From positions 1-64,000 of the forward strand of contig NZ_VMSG01000010.1 of assembly GCF_007713465.1 (NCBI RefSeq): a DNA stretch of 64,000 nt. The letters are read 5' to 3'. Shown in pieces: positions 8,394 to 17,310 of this stretch. This DNA is from Pseudomonas sp. H3(2019) (GTDB taxonomy: Bacteria; Pseudomonadota; Gammaproteobacteria; Pseudomonadales; Pseudomonadaceae). The stretch's first letter is position 1; every line of letters starts with the position of its first letter. Position numbers and translations under genes: made by a program. The notes below the pieces were generated by a model. That model had not been told where the DNA came from. It saw nothing but the letters and a program-made list of their open reading frames with translations, and did no database searches.

Positions 8394-9392
8394 ATGGCTT
8401 CAGTTAAAGATGTCGCACGGCTGGCGGGGGTTTCCCTCATGACCGTTTCCAGGGCGCTCAATACCCCGGAAAAGCTGAACCAGGAAACGCTGGCGAAAGT
8501 TCGTCAAGCGGTCGAGGCCCTCGGATACGTCCCCAGCCTTTCTGCGCGCAAGATCCGTGGCGGTCACTCCAGTGGCAAGACCATTGGAGTCTTCGCGCTG
8601 GATACCGCGACAACCCCCTTCGCCGTAGAAATGCTGCTTTCAATGGAGCGCACGGCCCGAGAAAACGGCTGGAACGTCTTTATTCTCAACGTGTTCGAGG
8701 CTCCGCCGAGTCAGCAAACCATCGACCTGATGCTGTCGCATCAGCCCGACGGGATCATCTTCAGCGCCATGCAGCTTCGTACCGTCGAGATTCCCCAGGT
8801 GCTCCGCAGCCTGCCGCTGGTACTCAGCAACTGCATGAGTTCAGAGCCAGGCGTGGCCTGTTACGTACCCGATGACGAAGACGGTCAGTACCAGGCCGTG
8901 CGGCAAGCACTGAAGCGTGGCTACCAGCATCCGTTGTGCATCAACCTGCCGCAAAGCAGTCTCGCCTGGGAGTTGCGCCAGCAGGGATTGGTTCGCGCCC
9001 TCGCAGAGGGCGGTGTCCCCCTGAACAGTGTTCCCCAATACAACCTGTCGACCGATGACGCCTATGAGGAGACGGTTGTAGCACTGGAGCAGCAATTGCG
9101 TGAGTCGGATGGAAAGCCGACCTTCGATCTGCTTATTTGTGGCAACGACCGGATTGCGTTGGTCGCTTATCAATACCTGCTCAGTCGTGGCCTGCGGATT
9201 CCCGCCGATGTGGCCGTGCTTGGCTACGACAATATGATCGGCGTTGCCGAGTTGTTCTATCCACCGCTGAGCACCGTGCAACTCCCGTATTACGAAATGG
9301 GCCGGCGTGCCGCTCAGCACTTGATCGAAAGCAGGAATGAACCCTCTATTCACAGGGTTTCATGCCCCCTCGTGGAGCGTAAATCCTGGTAA
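8394..9392 (+). CDS. LacI family transcriptional regulator
   Basis: A 332-residue LacI/GalR regulator. The N-terminal helix-turn-helix and hinge are clear: MASVKDVARLAGVSLMTVSR, then ALGYVPSLSARKIRGG. The periplasmic-binding-protein-like effector domain fills the rest, with the FDLLICGNDRIALVAYQYL and AVLGYDN elements. It resembles GntR/PtxS-type members, but the effector cannot be read from sequence. No sugar or gluconate genes are adjacent; the downstream cytochrome gene is 64 bp away on the same strand and may or may not be a target. Confidence 0.88.
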   Translation: MASVKDVARLAGVSLMTVSRALNTPEKLNQETLAKVRQAVEALGYVPSLSARKIRGGHSSGKTIGVFALDTATTPFAVEMLLSMERTARENGWNVFILNVFEAPPSQQTIDLMLSHQPDGIIFSAMQLRTVEIPQVLRSLPLVLSNCMSSEPGVACYVPDDEDGQYQAVRQALKRGYQHPLCINLPQSSLAWELRQQGLVRALAEGGVPLNSVPQYNLSTDDAYEETVVALEQQLRESDGKPTFDLLICGNDRIALVAYQYLLSRGLRIPADVAVLGYDNMIGVAELFYPPLSTVQLPYYEMGRRAAQHLIESRNEPSIHRVSCPLVERKSW

Positions 9393-9456
9393 TAGCGGCC
9401 ACAGAGCAAGCTGTAGTTCTTTAAAGCTGTAGGCAATACCCGATGAGGAGCAGAAC

Positions 9457-9846
9457 TTGAAGAAAGCCGCAGTACTAACCGTCGCCTTGATACTCAATAC
9501 AGGCATATTCAGCACTCCGACAGAAGCGGCCGGCAATGCTGAAGCGGGTGGGAAACTCTTTAACCGAATATGCGGCGGTTGCCATCAAGTGGGCGATTCA
9601 GCCCGAGGTTCTTTTGGTCCGCAGCTCAATGGCATTTTTGGGCGCCCTGCCGGCAGCACAACGGACTACCAGTACTCTACCGCGATGAAATCATCAGGCG
9701 TGGTCTGGACCCGCGAAACGCTGGCCGCCTACATCGAAGCGCCAAAAAAAGTAGTCCCCGGAACCCGGATGATTTTCTGGGGGATCAGCGATCCGGAAAA
9801 GATCGAAAACCTGTTGGCCTACCTTCAGACATTTCAGCCGCAATAA
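9457..9846 (+). CDS. Class I cytochrome c
   Basis: A 129-residue periplasmic c-type cytochrome similar to mitochondrial-type cytochrome c2/c550. A signal peptide covers about residues 1-24. The haem site is C39-G-G-C42-H43 and the distal ligand is Met105 in PGTRM, followed by a C-terminal helix with ENLLAYLQTF. It carries electrons in the periplasm; partners are not visible here. The start is TTG at 9457, supported by a strong GAGGAG ribosome site six bases upstream and by the signal peptide beginning there. Confidence 0.9.
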   Translation: MKKAAVLTVALILNTGIFSTPTEAAGNAEAGGKLFNRICGGCHQVGDSARGSFGPQLNGIFGRPAGSTTDYQYSTAMKSSGVVWTRETLAAYIEAPKKVVPGTRMIFWGISDPEKIENLLAYLQTFQPQ

Positions 9847-9958
9847 TCCGTACCCTCGGCAAAAACCATCCCCATAAAGCCTGACAGAAGGCATTTTGCT
9901 GGCCCCGAGGCCTCAAAATTGCCGCCAGAATCACTTTATTTTCAGGTGGTTAGGCGGA

Positions 9959-10294
9959 ATGCAAATGCGCAATGTATTGATCGTGCCGATCTCGCTGGTA
10001 CTGGCGAGCATTGCGGTCTCTGTCCAGGCAAGAGAGTTGATGCCCAATGATCGGTTTATGTGCAGTTGGGGCGCGGGTACTGCGGCAAGGGCCCAGGAAC
10101 TCAAGCTGTCCGGGGTCTCGCTGTATGCCGCTCGCCAGAAGATCCAGGCTTACAAGTTCAGCAAGGGCTGGATGCGAATGATGGCCATGGGCATCACCGA
10201 ACAAACCTACGACAGTAAATCCAGGTTCAAGCCCGAGGCTGTCCGACAAAGTTTCTATGACGAGTGCGTCAGGTATAAGTTGGCGCGTAAATGA
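9959..10294 (+). CDS. Small exported protein of unknown function
   Basis: A 111-residue protein with a signal peptide of about 24 residues ending in SVQA. The mature part is basic, has two Cys (in FMCSWG and DECVRY) that could form a disulfide, and ends YKLARK. I do not recognise the family. The start at 9959 follows a purine-rich GGTGGTTAGGCGGA stretch. It sits 112 bp after the cytochrome gene and 14 bp tail-to-tail from the membrane protein gene. Confidence 0.6.
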   Translation: MQMRNVLIVPISLVLASIAVSVQARELMPNDRFMCSWGAGTAARAQELKLSGVSLYAARQKIQAYKFSKGWMRMMAMGITEQTYDSKSRFKPEAVRQSFYDECVRYKLARK

Positions 10295-10308
10295 CGGTCG
10301 CCCTATAG

Positions 10309-11676
10309 TTACAACCCGGTATCGGGCGGCGTTATCCGTGCCAGCATCACCGTATATTCTTCGGCGGCAATTTGACGAAATTTCATTCGGATGATGGCCT
10401 GACGTTGCATGTCATTGTCATCGGGGAAAAGGCGGGTGGCCGCGTTCTGGACGACCGCATCGGGCGTCTCGATCCGCGGAAACGGTCCGTCGTACTTGTC
10501 GGGGGAATCCCCGGTTGGCAGCGCTGGGGTATCGAGTGCCCGCACCAGCAGGAAAATCGGAACGACATCTGCCAGCCCCACCGGAAGTAGCCTGGCCGCG
10601 TTTTCCCCGAGATGGCGCCGTACAATAGCCTGGGAGCCCAGGCGCAAGGTGAACCTGAAGGGGAATCCGCTGCGGATTGAAAGCAATACCGGATCCGCCG
10701 CAGCCACCTGCTCGATCGAGTTGATACCCTCTGATTCCAGCGTCGCAACCACCGGCAGGGTCACGCCTTCAAGGACAAGCAACTTGTCTGAACTGCCGTC
10801 CCTCTTGTCCTGATCGGTGAGTTGGGGAAAACCCAGTCTTCGTACGATCTTCATCAGCGGATCTATCGGCAAGGTCCCCAAAGCAAAGGCGGTGACGATA
10901 TGCGGGCCATCTCCACCGCCGGCATTCATGATCACCATTGCCAGCGGAATGGCCAGAAACAGGCGCAGGGAGTACCAATACACATCGGAAATGTTCAGTG
11001 ATTTGCGGCGGATACTGAGGACGGAGTCGCTCACGACAAACATGAAAGCCCCCGCCAGCGAGCTGACCAGCAGTGGAATCCCGAGCTTGTACACGCACGC
11101 CACTTTAAGCGTGTCGTCGCAGTTGGGGATGACATAATTGGAGGCGACCAAGGCGGCTGCGGCATAAGCCACCAACAAGAGAATGATGAAAGGCACAATA
11201 AACGGCACCAATCCATATTGCTCATGGTAGATCCGCGCAAACAAACGCTCGCACAGTTCCGGGTTCTTGTCGGAGCAGGCTCGCCAATCATCGACTGAAC
11301 TGTTCTGACCCAGTTTTCCTTCGTCCTGGAGTGAATGGATGAGGCTGGTCGACCAGAAGCGTTGCAGATAGGCCGCCAGGGCACCGCCCTTCAAGCTGTT
11401 CTGGAATTCGCTGTAGCGGGTAAACCAGCCCAGGCTCAGGAACATGATGAGTGGGGCGCCACAGATCACCGTGGCGAAGGCGGTGAGGACCACCACAAGA
11501 TGGAGGATTGCGCCATCAAGCCCGACCACTTCCACCATGAACAACCGACCGACACCGTTGATGAACAACAGAATCAGCGCCAGAAGCAGGGCCCGTTGCC
11601 GTGGTCTCAGGTGCGACTCTTTGAACAGATAAGTCCTGCGCCTACCGCCATAAAGCTCTTCCATGGGCCTGTTCAC
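10309..11676 (-). CDS. Multi-pass membrane protein of unknown function
   Basis: A 455-residue protein that I do not recognise. Five to six membrane segments lie at about residues 29-51, 57-83, 156-178, 198-220, 233-251 and 258-276. Between the second and third pairs is a soluble loop with Cys residues (WRACSDKNPELC), and after the last helix comes a soluble tail of about 180 residues. Residues 311-349 of the tail look like a helix-hairpin-helix module (LESEGINSIEQVAAADP, then an amphipathic helix to QAIVRRHLG). It stands alone, with a 281-bp gap before fabV on the other strand. Function unknown; an envelope sensor or scaffold would be a guess. Confidence 0.75.
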   Translation of the reverse strand: MNRPMEELYGGRRRTYLFKESHLRPRQRALLLALILLFINGVGRLFMVEVVGLDGAILHLVVVLTAFATVICGAPLIMFLSLGWFTRYSEFQNSLKGGALAAYLQRFWSTSLIHSLQDEGKLGQNSSVDDWRACSDKNPELCERLFARIYHEQYGLVPFIVPFIILLLVAYAAAALVASNYVIPNCDDTLKVACVYKLGIPLLVSSLAGAFMFVVSDSVLSIRRKSLNISDVYWYSLRLFLAIPLAMVIMNAGGGDGPHIVTAFALGTLPIDPLMKIVRRLGFPQLTDQDKRDGSSDKLLVLEGVTLPVVATLESEGINSIEQVAAADPVLLSIRSGFPFRFTLRLGSQAIVRRHLGENAARLLPVGLADVVPIFLLVRALDTPALPTGDSPDKYDGPFPRIETPDAVVQNAATRLFPDDNDMQRQAIIRMKFRQIAAEEYTVMLARITPPDTGL

Positions 11677-11957
11677 CGGACTGCTCCTGACGATCTGAGG
11701 TGTTTCTACGGATTACGCTAGCAATGGAAACGGGTTCGTCCAGAATGTCACCGGCGCCTGTTAGGCTGTTTTTGAATAACGCCAATTTCGGACTGGAAAC
11801 GGCAGCCCAAATCATCGAGGGTATGCGCTGGATTCGCGACAGGCCCGGAGAGTGAGGTCAATGAATCGGCCCGCCACCGTGACGCTTCCGTTTTCCCAGC
11901 GTCTATGACTTTTATAGCCAGTGTTGGCTCTCGGCATCTTGGAAGAGGGAGATATTT

Positions 11958-13154
11958 ATGATCGTTAAACCGCGCGTTCGTGGTTTTGTTTGTGTGACTA
12001 CCCACCCCACTGGCTGCAAAGCCAACGTCAAGAATCAGATCGACTACGTCCGTGCGCAAGGACAGATCACCGATGGGCCAAAAAATGTCCTGGTGCTGGG
12101 TGCATCGACCGGCTACGGACTTGCTGCGCGCATCACGGCGGCCTTTGGTTGCGGCGCCAAGACACTGGGCGTGTTCTTCGAGCGTGAAAGTGTCGAGGGC
12201 AAACTCGGCACCGCCGGCTGGTACAACACCGCGGCGTTCCATACGTTCGCCGAATCGGAAGGCCTCTACGCCAAGAGCATCAACGGTGATGCGTTCTCCG
12301 ATGAAGTCAAGCGCCTGACCATCGAGACCATCAAGCGCGACCTGGGCAAGATCGACCTGGTGGTCTACAGCCTCGCCGCACCGCGTCGTACCGATCCGAA
12401 AACCGGTGAAGTCTACAGCTCGACGCTCAAGCCGATCGGCAAGTCGGTGACCCAGCGCGGCCTGAACACCGACAAGGAAGAGGTCAACGTGACCACCTTG
12501 GCCGAAGCGACCCAGGAAGAAATCGACGGTACGGTCAAGGTCATGGGTGGCGAAGACTGGCAGATGTGGATCGACGCCCTGCACGAAGCGGGCGTTCTGG
12601 CCGAGGGGGCGAAAACCACTGCATTCACCTACCTGGGCGAAAAGCTGACCCACGACATTTACTGGAATGGCTCGATTGGCGCGGCCAAGAAAGACCTGGA
12701 CCAGAAAGTCCTGAAGATTCGCGAGCAATTGGCGGACCTGGGCGGCGATGCACGGGTTTCGGTATTGAAAGCGGTAGTGACCCAGGCCAGTTCGGCGATC
12801 CCGATCATGCCGCTGTATCTGTCCTTGTTGTTCAAGGTCATGAAAGAGCAGGGCACACACGAAGGGTGCATCGAGCAGGTCTACGCGCTCTACAAAGACA
12901 GCTTGTTCGGCCATCCTCCTGTCATGGACGAAGAAGGGCGTCTGCGCGCGGATTACAAGGAGCTGGCGCCTGAAGTCCAGGACCGCGTCAAGCAACTCTG
13001 GGATCAGGTCAGCAATGACAACCTTTACGAACTCACCGACTTTGCCGGTTACAAGGCGGAGTTCCTGCGCCTGTTCGGCTTCGGGATCGAAGGGGTGGAC
13101 TACGAGGCTGACGTCGATCCGGACGTCAAGATCTCCAACCTGGTCCAGGCTTAA
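11958..13154 (+). CDS. fabV: Enoyl-ACP reductase FabV (NADH-dependent)
   Basis: A 398-residue trans-2-enoyl-[ACP/CoA] reductase of the FabV/TER family, which performs the last step of each fatty-acid elongation cycle in the cytosol. The N-terminus [20 protein letters not shown], the NADH-binding GASTGYG at about residues 48-54, and the extended Y-x8-K active site (Y235, K244) are all present. Length is typical. GAAGAGGGAG lies just upstream of the ATG. FabV is refractory to triclosan compared with FabI, and both enzymes are encoded in this window. A strong terminator follows the stop codon, so it is probably monocistronic. Confidence 0.97.
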   Translation: MIVKPRVRGFVCVTTHPTGCKANVKNQIDYVRAQGQITDGPKNVLVLGASTGYGLAARITAAFGCGAKTLGVFFERESVEGKLGTAGWYNTAAFHTFAESEGLYAKSINGDAFSDEVKRLTIETIKRDLGKIDLVVYSLAAPRRTDPKTGEVYSSTLKPIGKSVTQRGLNTDKEEVNVTTLAEATQEEIDGTVKVMGGEDWQMWIDALHEAGVLAEGAKTTAFTYLGEKLTHDIYWNGSIGAAKKDLDQKVLKIREQLADLGGDARVSVLKAVVTQASSAIPIMPLYLSLLFKVMKEQGTHEGCIEQVYALYKDSLFGHPPVMDEEGRLRADYKELAPEVQDRVKQLWDQVSNDNLYELTDFAGYKAEFLRLFGFGIEGVDYEADVDPDVKISNLVQA

Positions 13155-13173
13155 GTCTCAAGAGTAGGAAAGA

Positions 13174-13217
13174 AGGGGGCGGATTTATTTTTCAAATAAG
13201 TCCGCCCCTTTTGTTTT
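13174..13217 (+). terminator. Intrinsic terminator after fabV (bidirectional)
   Basis: A 15-bp hairpin (arms 13176-13190 and 13194-13208, one G-T wobble, TTC loop) is followed by TTTTGTTTT. It lies between the convergent fabV and cupin genes. The minus strand also ends in a pyrimidine-rich stretch, so it may serve both. Confidence 0.9.
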
Positions 13218-13235
13218 CAGCCTAGCGACGCGAGG

Positions 13236-13565
13236 TCAATCAACCACAAACAGCTTCGCTCCCGTCAGCGTCGACGATCTGTGAGGCTCAGCGTTATCCG
13301 CCACCTGGTAGCTCATGCCGGGTTTCAGCACGAACTGGCGGCCATCTTCGAGCTCGGTGTGCAGTTCGCCTTCGAGGCACAGCAGGATGTGGCCCTTTGA
13401 GCACCAGTGGTCTGCCAGATAACCGGCGGTGTATTCGATCATTCGGACGCGAATTGCGCCGAACTGCTGGGTGCGCCAATAGGCGCTGCCGCGTTCGCCG
13501 GCGTGGACGGTGGGTTCGATGGTCGACCAGTCGGTGGTGCCGAACGGGATGGCTGCTATATCCAT
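13236..13565 (-). CDS. Small cupin-fold protein (DHCW-motif type)
   Basis: A 109-residue single cupin domain starting MDIAAIPFGTTDWSTI. The central strand block contains ADHWCSKGHILLCLEGEL, and near the end comes KPGMSYQVAD. It matches the small family annotated as DHCW-motif cupin proteins, although the residues here read D-H-W-C. The enzyme activity, if any, is unknown. It is convergent with fabV across a shared terminator and has no obvious operon partner. Confidence 0.8.
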   Translation of the reverse strand: MDIAAIPFGTTDWSTIEPTVHAGERGSAYWRTQQFGAIRVRMIEYTAGYLADHWCSKGHILLCLEGELHTELEDGRQFVLKPGMSYQVADNAEPHRSSTLTGAKLFVVD

Positions 13566-13759
13566 GGCGAGCTCTTGAAGTCAGGAGAAAGAACCGATTT
13601 ACCCAGCTGGAGGTGGGTTGTCAATGGATGGCGCCTCTCCAGGCGCTGAACCCTTGCTGTCAGGTTGTGATGTTTCATTATGTTTCTGGTGATCCGGCGG
13701 CGTAGGATGGTTATCTCGGATCGTGCATCGCCTCGCTTCCAGCCAAGGGGAACGGAAAA

Positions 13760-13960
13760 ATGAAGTTGAACCTCGTCAAAGCATTCTTGATCGCCGGCAC
13801 GTTGTTGTTGAGCGCGTGCTCTGGCGTGACAACCAGCAGTTGTTTTTCAGAGGATTGCCATCAATTCGACGGCCGTAGCGCCAACAAGATGAGCTTTGGC
13901 GGTAGCGCGATCGGCAACAATTTTAATCAATACAGTTCGGGGCTGCTTCAGCACGACTGA
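13760..13960 (+). CDS. Small predicted lipoprotein
   Basis: A 66-residue protein with a type II signal peptide. The hydrophobic segment ends in the lipobox LLSAC at about residues 16-20, giving a mature lipoprotein of about 47 residues with two further Cys (SSCFSEDC) and a Gly/Asn-rich tail. AAGGGGAACGGA precedes the ATG. No family recognised. A 10-bp inverted repeat lies 21 bp after the stop. Confidence 0.7.
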   Translation: MKLNLVKAFLIAGTLLLSACSGVTTSSCFSEDCHQFDGRSANKMSFGGSAIGNNFNQYSSGLLQHD

Positions 13961-13981
13961 TTCGGCAATGTGCAAACCGGA

Positions 13982-14006
13982 TACGCCGATGGCAATCATC
14001 GGCGTA
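13982..14006. terminator. Inverted repeat between convergent small genes
   Basis: Perfect 10-bp arms (TACGCCGATG and CATCGGCGTA) with a 5-base loop sit between the lipoprotein stop at 13960 and the stop of the opposing 94-aa gene at 14030. Position suggests a shared terminator; no T-run is present. Confidence 0.45.
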
Positions 14007-14029
14007 CTGATCCAGCTGCCTTCACAACT

Positions 14030-14314
14030 CTAAACGTAGGGCTGGCCACTGAATCCCCGTGGGAGCCGTTGCTTGCCCGGCATCTCGCTGAGTCTTTTGA
14101 TCCAGGACGCGCGCCAGTCAATCGCGGCATGTGCGACTTTGGCTCTACGGGCCGCTCGGCGTGCTGCGTTGCGAGCGTCTTTTCGGGCGTCCTTGAACGC
14201 ATCGGTATTACGGCAGCTGCGGCATTTGACGCGGGCAAATTCAGTCGTAGACGTGAGATTGCTGCCATGGCGGCCGCAGGCCAGATGCCCGGCAGTCTTA
14301 TAGTGAGTCACCAT
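14030..14314 (-). CDS. Small zinc-ribbon-like basic protein
   Basis: A 94-residue protein starting MVTHYKTAGHLACGRHG. An early Cys and His (HLACGRHG) plus a later CRSC pair could form a zinc site. A very basic Ala/Arg/Lys helix follows (KDARKDARNAARRAARRAK), and the end reads RLPRGFSGQPYV. The ATG at 14314 has a perfect AAGGAG ribosome site eight bases upstream, which is the main evidence that it is a real gene; the same frame continues upstream without a better start. I associate this kind of protein with small phage- or plasmid-like hypothetical proteins in Pseudomonas, but cannot name a family. Confidence 0.65.
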   Translation of the reverse strand: MVTHYKTAGHLACGRHGSNLTSTTEFARVKCRSCRNTDAFKDARKDARNAARRAARRAKVAHAAIDWRASWIKRLSEMPGKQRLPRGFSGQPYV

Positions 14315-14592
14315 CGGTGGATCTCCTTCGCAATGATTTCGGCGTAGCGCACGGGTCACTTGCCATATCCCTATCGGTGACTCTGCTCTTCTGTCTGGAC
14401 TCGCAGCCCGTTCAACGGTGTGAGGAGGGTCAGAGACCGCGATCCCATTACTATTAATGACACCCGGGTGACCGACGCGTTCGATTTGAAATGTCGAGGA
14501 CTGCACGGGGGTGTTTTTCTTCAATACAGGCCTATCAGCGTTCTCCTACTTTAAGCGCCGGGGTGTCCCGAAGTTATTGAAGAAGGTGTGCA

Positions 14593-15180
14593 ATGAGTCT
14601 GATCATTTCCATGGCCGCGTTTGCGCTGGCGTCGTCGATCACCCCAGGGCCGGTGAACATCGTTGCACTGAGCTCCGGCGCGCAGTACGGCTTTCGCGCC
14701 AGCCAACGGCATGTGGCGGGTGCGACGCTGGGGTTTGTGCTGTTGCTGGTGTTGATGGGGTTGGGCCTGCATGAATTGCTGCAGCTCTGGCCTTCGCTGA
14801 CGCGTGCGGTGCAGTTGTTCGGGGTGGCGTTTCTGCTGTTCATGGCCTGGAAGCTCGCCACTGACGATGGTCGGCTCAGTGCGGGTGATTCAGGGCAGGC
14901 GCCGACGATGTTCTACGGCGCGCTCATGCAATGGCTGAACCCGAAAGCCTGGCTGGCCTGTGCCGCGGGGATGGGGGCTTTTGTTGCCGATGGCGAGGCG
15001 CAACTGGTCTGGCAGTTTGCGGCGGTGTATCTGGTGGTCTGCTATCTGTCGGTGGCCTGCTGGGCCTATGCCGGGACCTTTCTGCGACAGTACCTGAGCA
15101 ATGCCGGCGGTATGCGGTTGTTTAACCGGTTCATGGCGTCGTTGCTGGCGGTGAGTGCGGGTTACTTGCTGTTGCCATAA
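14593..15180 (+). CDS. LysE family amino-acid exporter
   Basis: A 195-residue inner-membrane exporter of the LysE/RhtB family, with six predicted helices. The N-terminal ITPGPVNIVALSSGAQYGFRA motif is the family signature, and LNPKAW in the centre is also typical. Members export amino acids or their derivatives; the substrate is unknown. The gene ends 10 bp from the stop of a convergent AraC-type regulator that may control it. Confidence 0.9.
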   Translation: MSLIISMAAFALASSITPGPVNIVALSSGAQYGFRASQRHVAGATLGFVLLLVLMGLGLHELLQLWPSLTRAVQLFGVAFLLFMAWKLATDDGRLSAGDSGQAPTMFYGALMQWLNPKAWLACAAGMGAFVADGEAQLVWQFAAVYLVVCYLSVACWAYAGTFLRQYLSNAGGMRLFNRFMASLLAVSAGYLLLP

Positions 15181-15190
15181 ATCTCGGGCT

Positions 15191-16024
15191 TCAACCGCGA
15201 TACTGCCCCGGCGTCGCGGCTAAATGCTGTTTGAACGCTCGCTGAAAATGTGCCTGATCAGAGAACCCGGCTTCCAGCGCCACGTCGGCAATCAACTTGC
15301 CCCGACGCAGTTGGCTGCGGGCGAACTGGATGCGATGGTTGACCAAAAACGCGTGGGGCGTCATGCCGTAATGCTGCTTGAAAGCGCGGATCAGGTACGA
15401 CGCCGACAAATCTGCCGCCTCGCAGATATCTTCGAGTTTCAGCGACAGGGTGCAGTTGTCGCGGATGTACTCGGCCGCTCGCTCCAGCTTGAGGTTGGGT
15501 TCGCGAACGCTCAATTCAGCCGGATTGAGCATTTGCTGCACTTCAGTAAAAAACGCTACAGCGGCACTGTGTTTTTGCAGCGTCTCCAGCTGTTCGTCGA
15601 GCAGGACGTCATACAACTGATTAAGCCGGCTAAACAGCTCGGCATCGTCGCAGTGGGTGGTTGAAAAGCGCCGAAAGCCCAATTCTGCGCTGAATCCCAA
15701 TTGATGCTGAAGATCGGTCAGCCACGGCGTATCGATATACAGCATGCGATAGGACCACGGTTGATCGTCAATCGGATTGCAGGCATGGACATCGCCGGGG
15801 TTCATCAGCACCACGGTGCCGCTGCCGACTTCAAACACCGACTGCTCATAGAGATAGGTGCTGCGCCCGGCGGTGATCGCACCGATGGAAAAGTGCTCGT
15901 GGGAATGTCGGGCGTAGCAGACTTCGCGGCCGTCGGCGATGGAGCGCGCTTCGATGAAGGGCAGTGCGTCATCGCGCCAGAAGCGTGGGGCCTTGTCGGC
16001 ATCTTTGGCAATGGCGTATTTCAT
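15191..16024 (-). CDS. AraC family transcriptional regulator
   Basis: A 277-residue regulator with an N-terminal cupin sensing domain (HSHEHFSIGAITAGRSTYLY, and VLMNPGDVHACNP) and a C-terminal pair of helix-turn-helices at about residues 175-275 (LKLEDICEAADLSASYLIRAFKQ and IADVALEAGFSDQAHFQRAFK). It belongs to the group that commonly neighbours LysE-type exporters, here convergent with one. Effector unknown. Confidence 0.9.
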   Translation of the reverse strand: MKYAIAKDADKAPRFWRDDALPFIEARSIADGREVCYARHSHEHFSIGAITAGRSTYLYEQSVFEVGSGTVVLMNPGDVHACNPIDDQPWSYRMLYIDTPWLTDLQHQLGFSAELGFRRFSTTHCDDAELFSRLNQLYDVLLDEQLETLQKHSAAVAFFTEVQQMLNPAELSVREPNLKLERAAEYIRDNCTLSLKLEDICEAADLSASYLIRAFKQHYGMTPHAFLVNHRIQFARSQLRRGKLIADVALEAGFSDQAHFQRAFKQHLAATPGQYRG

Positions 16025-16060
16025 CTGCGAGCGTCCTTTGGCAATCCAGTGGGGAGTGTA

Positions 16061-16564
16061 TTAGCTCTCGTCGTTAAAGGCTCGCTGGAGTGTGGCGATG
16101 TCGAGTTTCTTCATCTGCAACATCGCCTGCATGACGCGCTGGGATTTGGCGGTGTCTCTGTCGGTCATCATTTCCATCATCACGACGGGCACGATTTGCC
16201 AGGACAGGCCGAACTTGTCCTTGAGCCAGCCGCATTGCTGGGCCTGTTTGTCACCACCGGCAGACAGCGCATTCCAGAAATGGTCGATTTCATACTGGGT
16301 ATGGCAGTTGACCTGGAACGAAACGGCCTCGTTAAAGCGAAACACCGGGCCGCCATTCAGTGCGGTAAAGGTCTGGCCATCGAGTACGAAACTGACGGTC
16401 ATCACCGAACCCTCGGGCCGGCCATGGAGTTCGAAACCGGCTTTGCCATAGTGAGTGATGGCGGTAATGGTCGAGTGTTCGAACACCGAACAGTAGAACT
16501 GTGCAGCGGCTTCGGCCTGATCGTCGAACCACAGGCAGGGCGTGAGTTTCTGAATGCGCGACAT
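16061..16564 (-). CDS. VOC/PhnB-like glyoxalase-fold protein
   Basis: A 167-residue protein of the PhnB/3-demethylubiquinone-methyltransferase-like glyoxalase family (PF06983). It begins MSRIQKLTPCLWFDDQAEAA and contains YGKAGFELHGRPEGSVMTV, HFWNALSAGG and CGWLKDKFGLSWQIVP, all typical. Despite old annotations, members are not methyltransferases and their reaction is mostly unknown. GGAGGAGA precedes the ATG at 16564. The 282-bp gap to iorA holds no gene that I can support. Confidence 0.9.
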   Translation of the reverse strand: MSRIQKLTPCLWFDDQAEAAAQFYCSVFEHSTITAITHYGKAGFELHGRPEGSVMTVSFVLDGQTFTALNGGPVFRFNEAVSFQVNCHTQYEIDHFWNALSAGGDKQAQQCGWLKDKFGLSWQIVPVVMMEMMTDRDTAKSQRVMQAMLQMKKLDIATLQRAFNDES

Positions 16565-16846
16565 GAAGGTTCTCCTCCAGGAATGATCAGGCTGGACTAT
16601 TAGCGTAGTCAGCCGGTGGTCGTCCGGAGTCGCCGTCAATCGACAAGGCAAGAGTATTTGTATGTGGAGTCTGCGTTTTCGAGCGTTCTTCCTGGTCGGC
16701 GAAGCCCTTTTTTGTGACCGGTGGTCGTGCAATTCAAGGCTTCGGGAAAATTGCGCTTAGCTCAATGGATAAACCGAGGCGCGCGTAGGCAGTCGTTGCC
16801 ACAGTGACGCCATGAAAGGACATCGTGAGTGACTGAGGAGGCTGCC

Positions 16847-17308
16847 GTGCTGACGCTCAATATCAATGGCAAAGACCAATCCCTGGAAGTCCCCGGCGAC
16901 ATGCCGCTGTTGTGGGTGTTGCGCGATGTCGTGCATTTGACCGGTACCAAGTTCGGCTGCGGCATGGCCCAGTGCGGTGCCTGCACGGTGCATGTCGACG
17001 GCGCGCCGTTGCGCTCCTGCATCACTCCGGCGGCAGCCGTCGCCAACGGGCAAAAAATCCTCACTATCGAAGGCTTGTCGAGCGACGGTTCGCATCCGGT
17101 ACAACGTGCCTGGGCCGAGATCGACGTGGTGCAATGCGGTTACTGTCAGTCGGGGCAGATCATGTCAGCGGCAGCCTTGCTGGCGAAAATCCCGTCGCCG
17201 AGCGACAGTGATATCGATCAGGCGCTGTCGGGCAATATCTGTCGGTGCGGGACCTATCCGCGTATTCGTGCGGCGGTCAAACGTGCTGCGCAAATCGGGG
17301 AGGCATGA
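16847..17308 (+). CDS. iorA: [2Fe-2S] subunit of molybdenum hydroxylase (IorA type)
   Basis: The 153-residue small subunit of an isoquinoline 1-oxidoreductase-type molybdenum hydroxylase. Both iron-sulfur clusters are visible: the plant-ferredoxin type with C38, C43, C46 and C58, and the C-terminal one with C97, C100, C132 and C134. The length is that of IorA. GTG at 16847 follows GAGGAGG at five bases spacing; a GTG at 16829 would add six residues without a ribosome site. It passes electrons from the molybdopterin subunit encoded directly downstream to an acceptor, probably a cytochrome. Confidence 0.93.
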   Translation: MLTLNINGKDQSLEVPGDMPLLWVLRDVVHLTGTKFGCGMAQCGACTVHVDGAPLRSCITPAAAVANGQKILTIEGLSSDGSHPVQRAWAEIDVVQCGYCQSGQIMSAAALLAKIPSPSDSDIDQALSGNICRCGTYPRIRAAVKRAAQIGEA

Positions 17309-17310
17309 CG

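Noticed and set aside
16750..16800. A tRNA-like string (GCTTAGCTCAATGGATAAAC)
   Set aside because: It resembles a D-arm, but no anticodon arm, no T-arm (GTTCGA) and no CCA-end stem follow.
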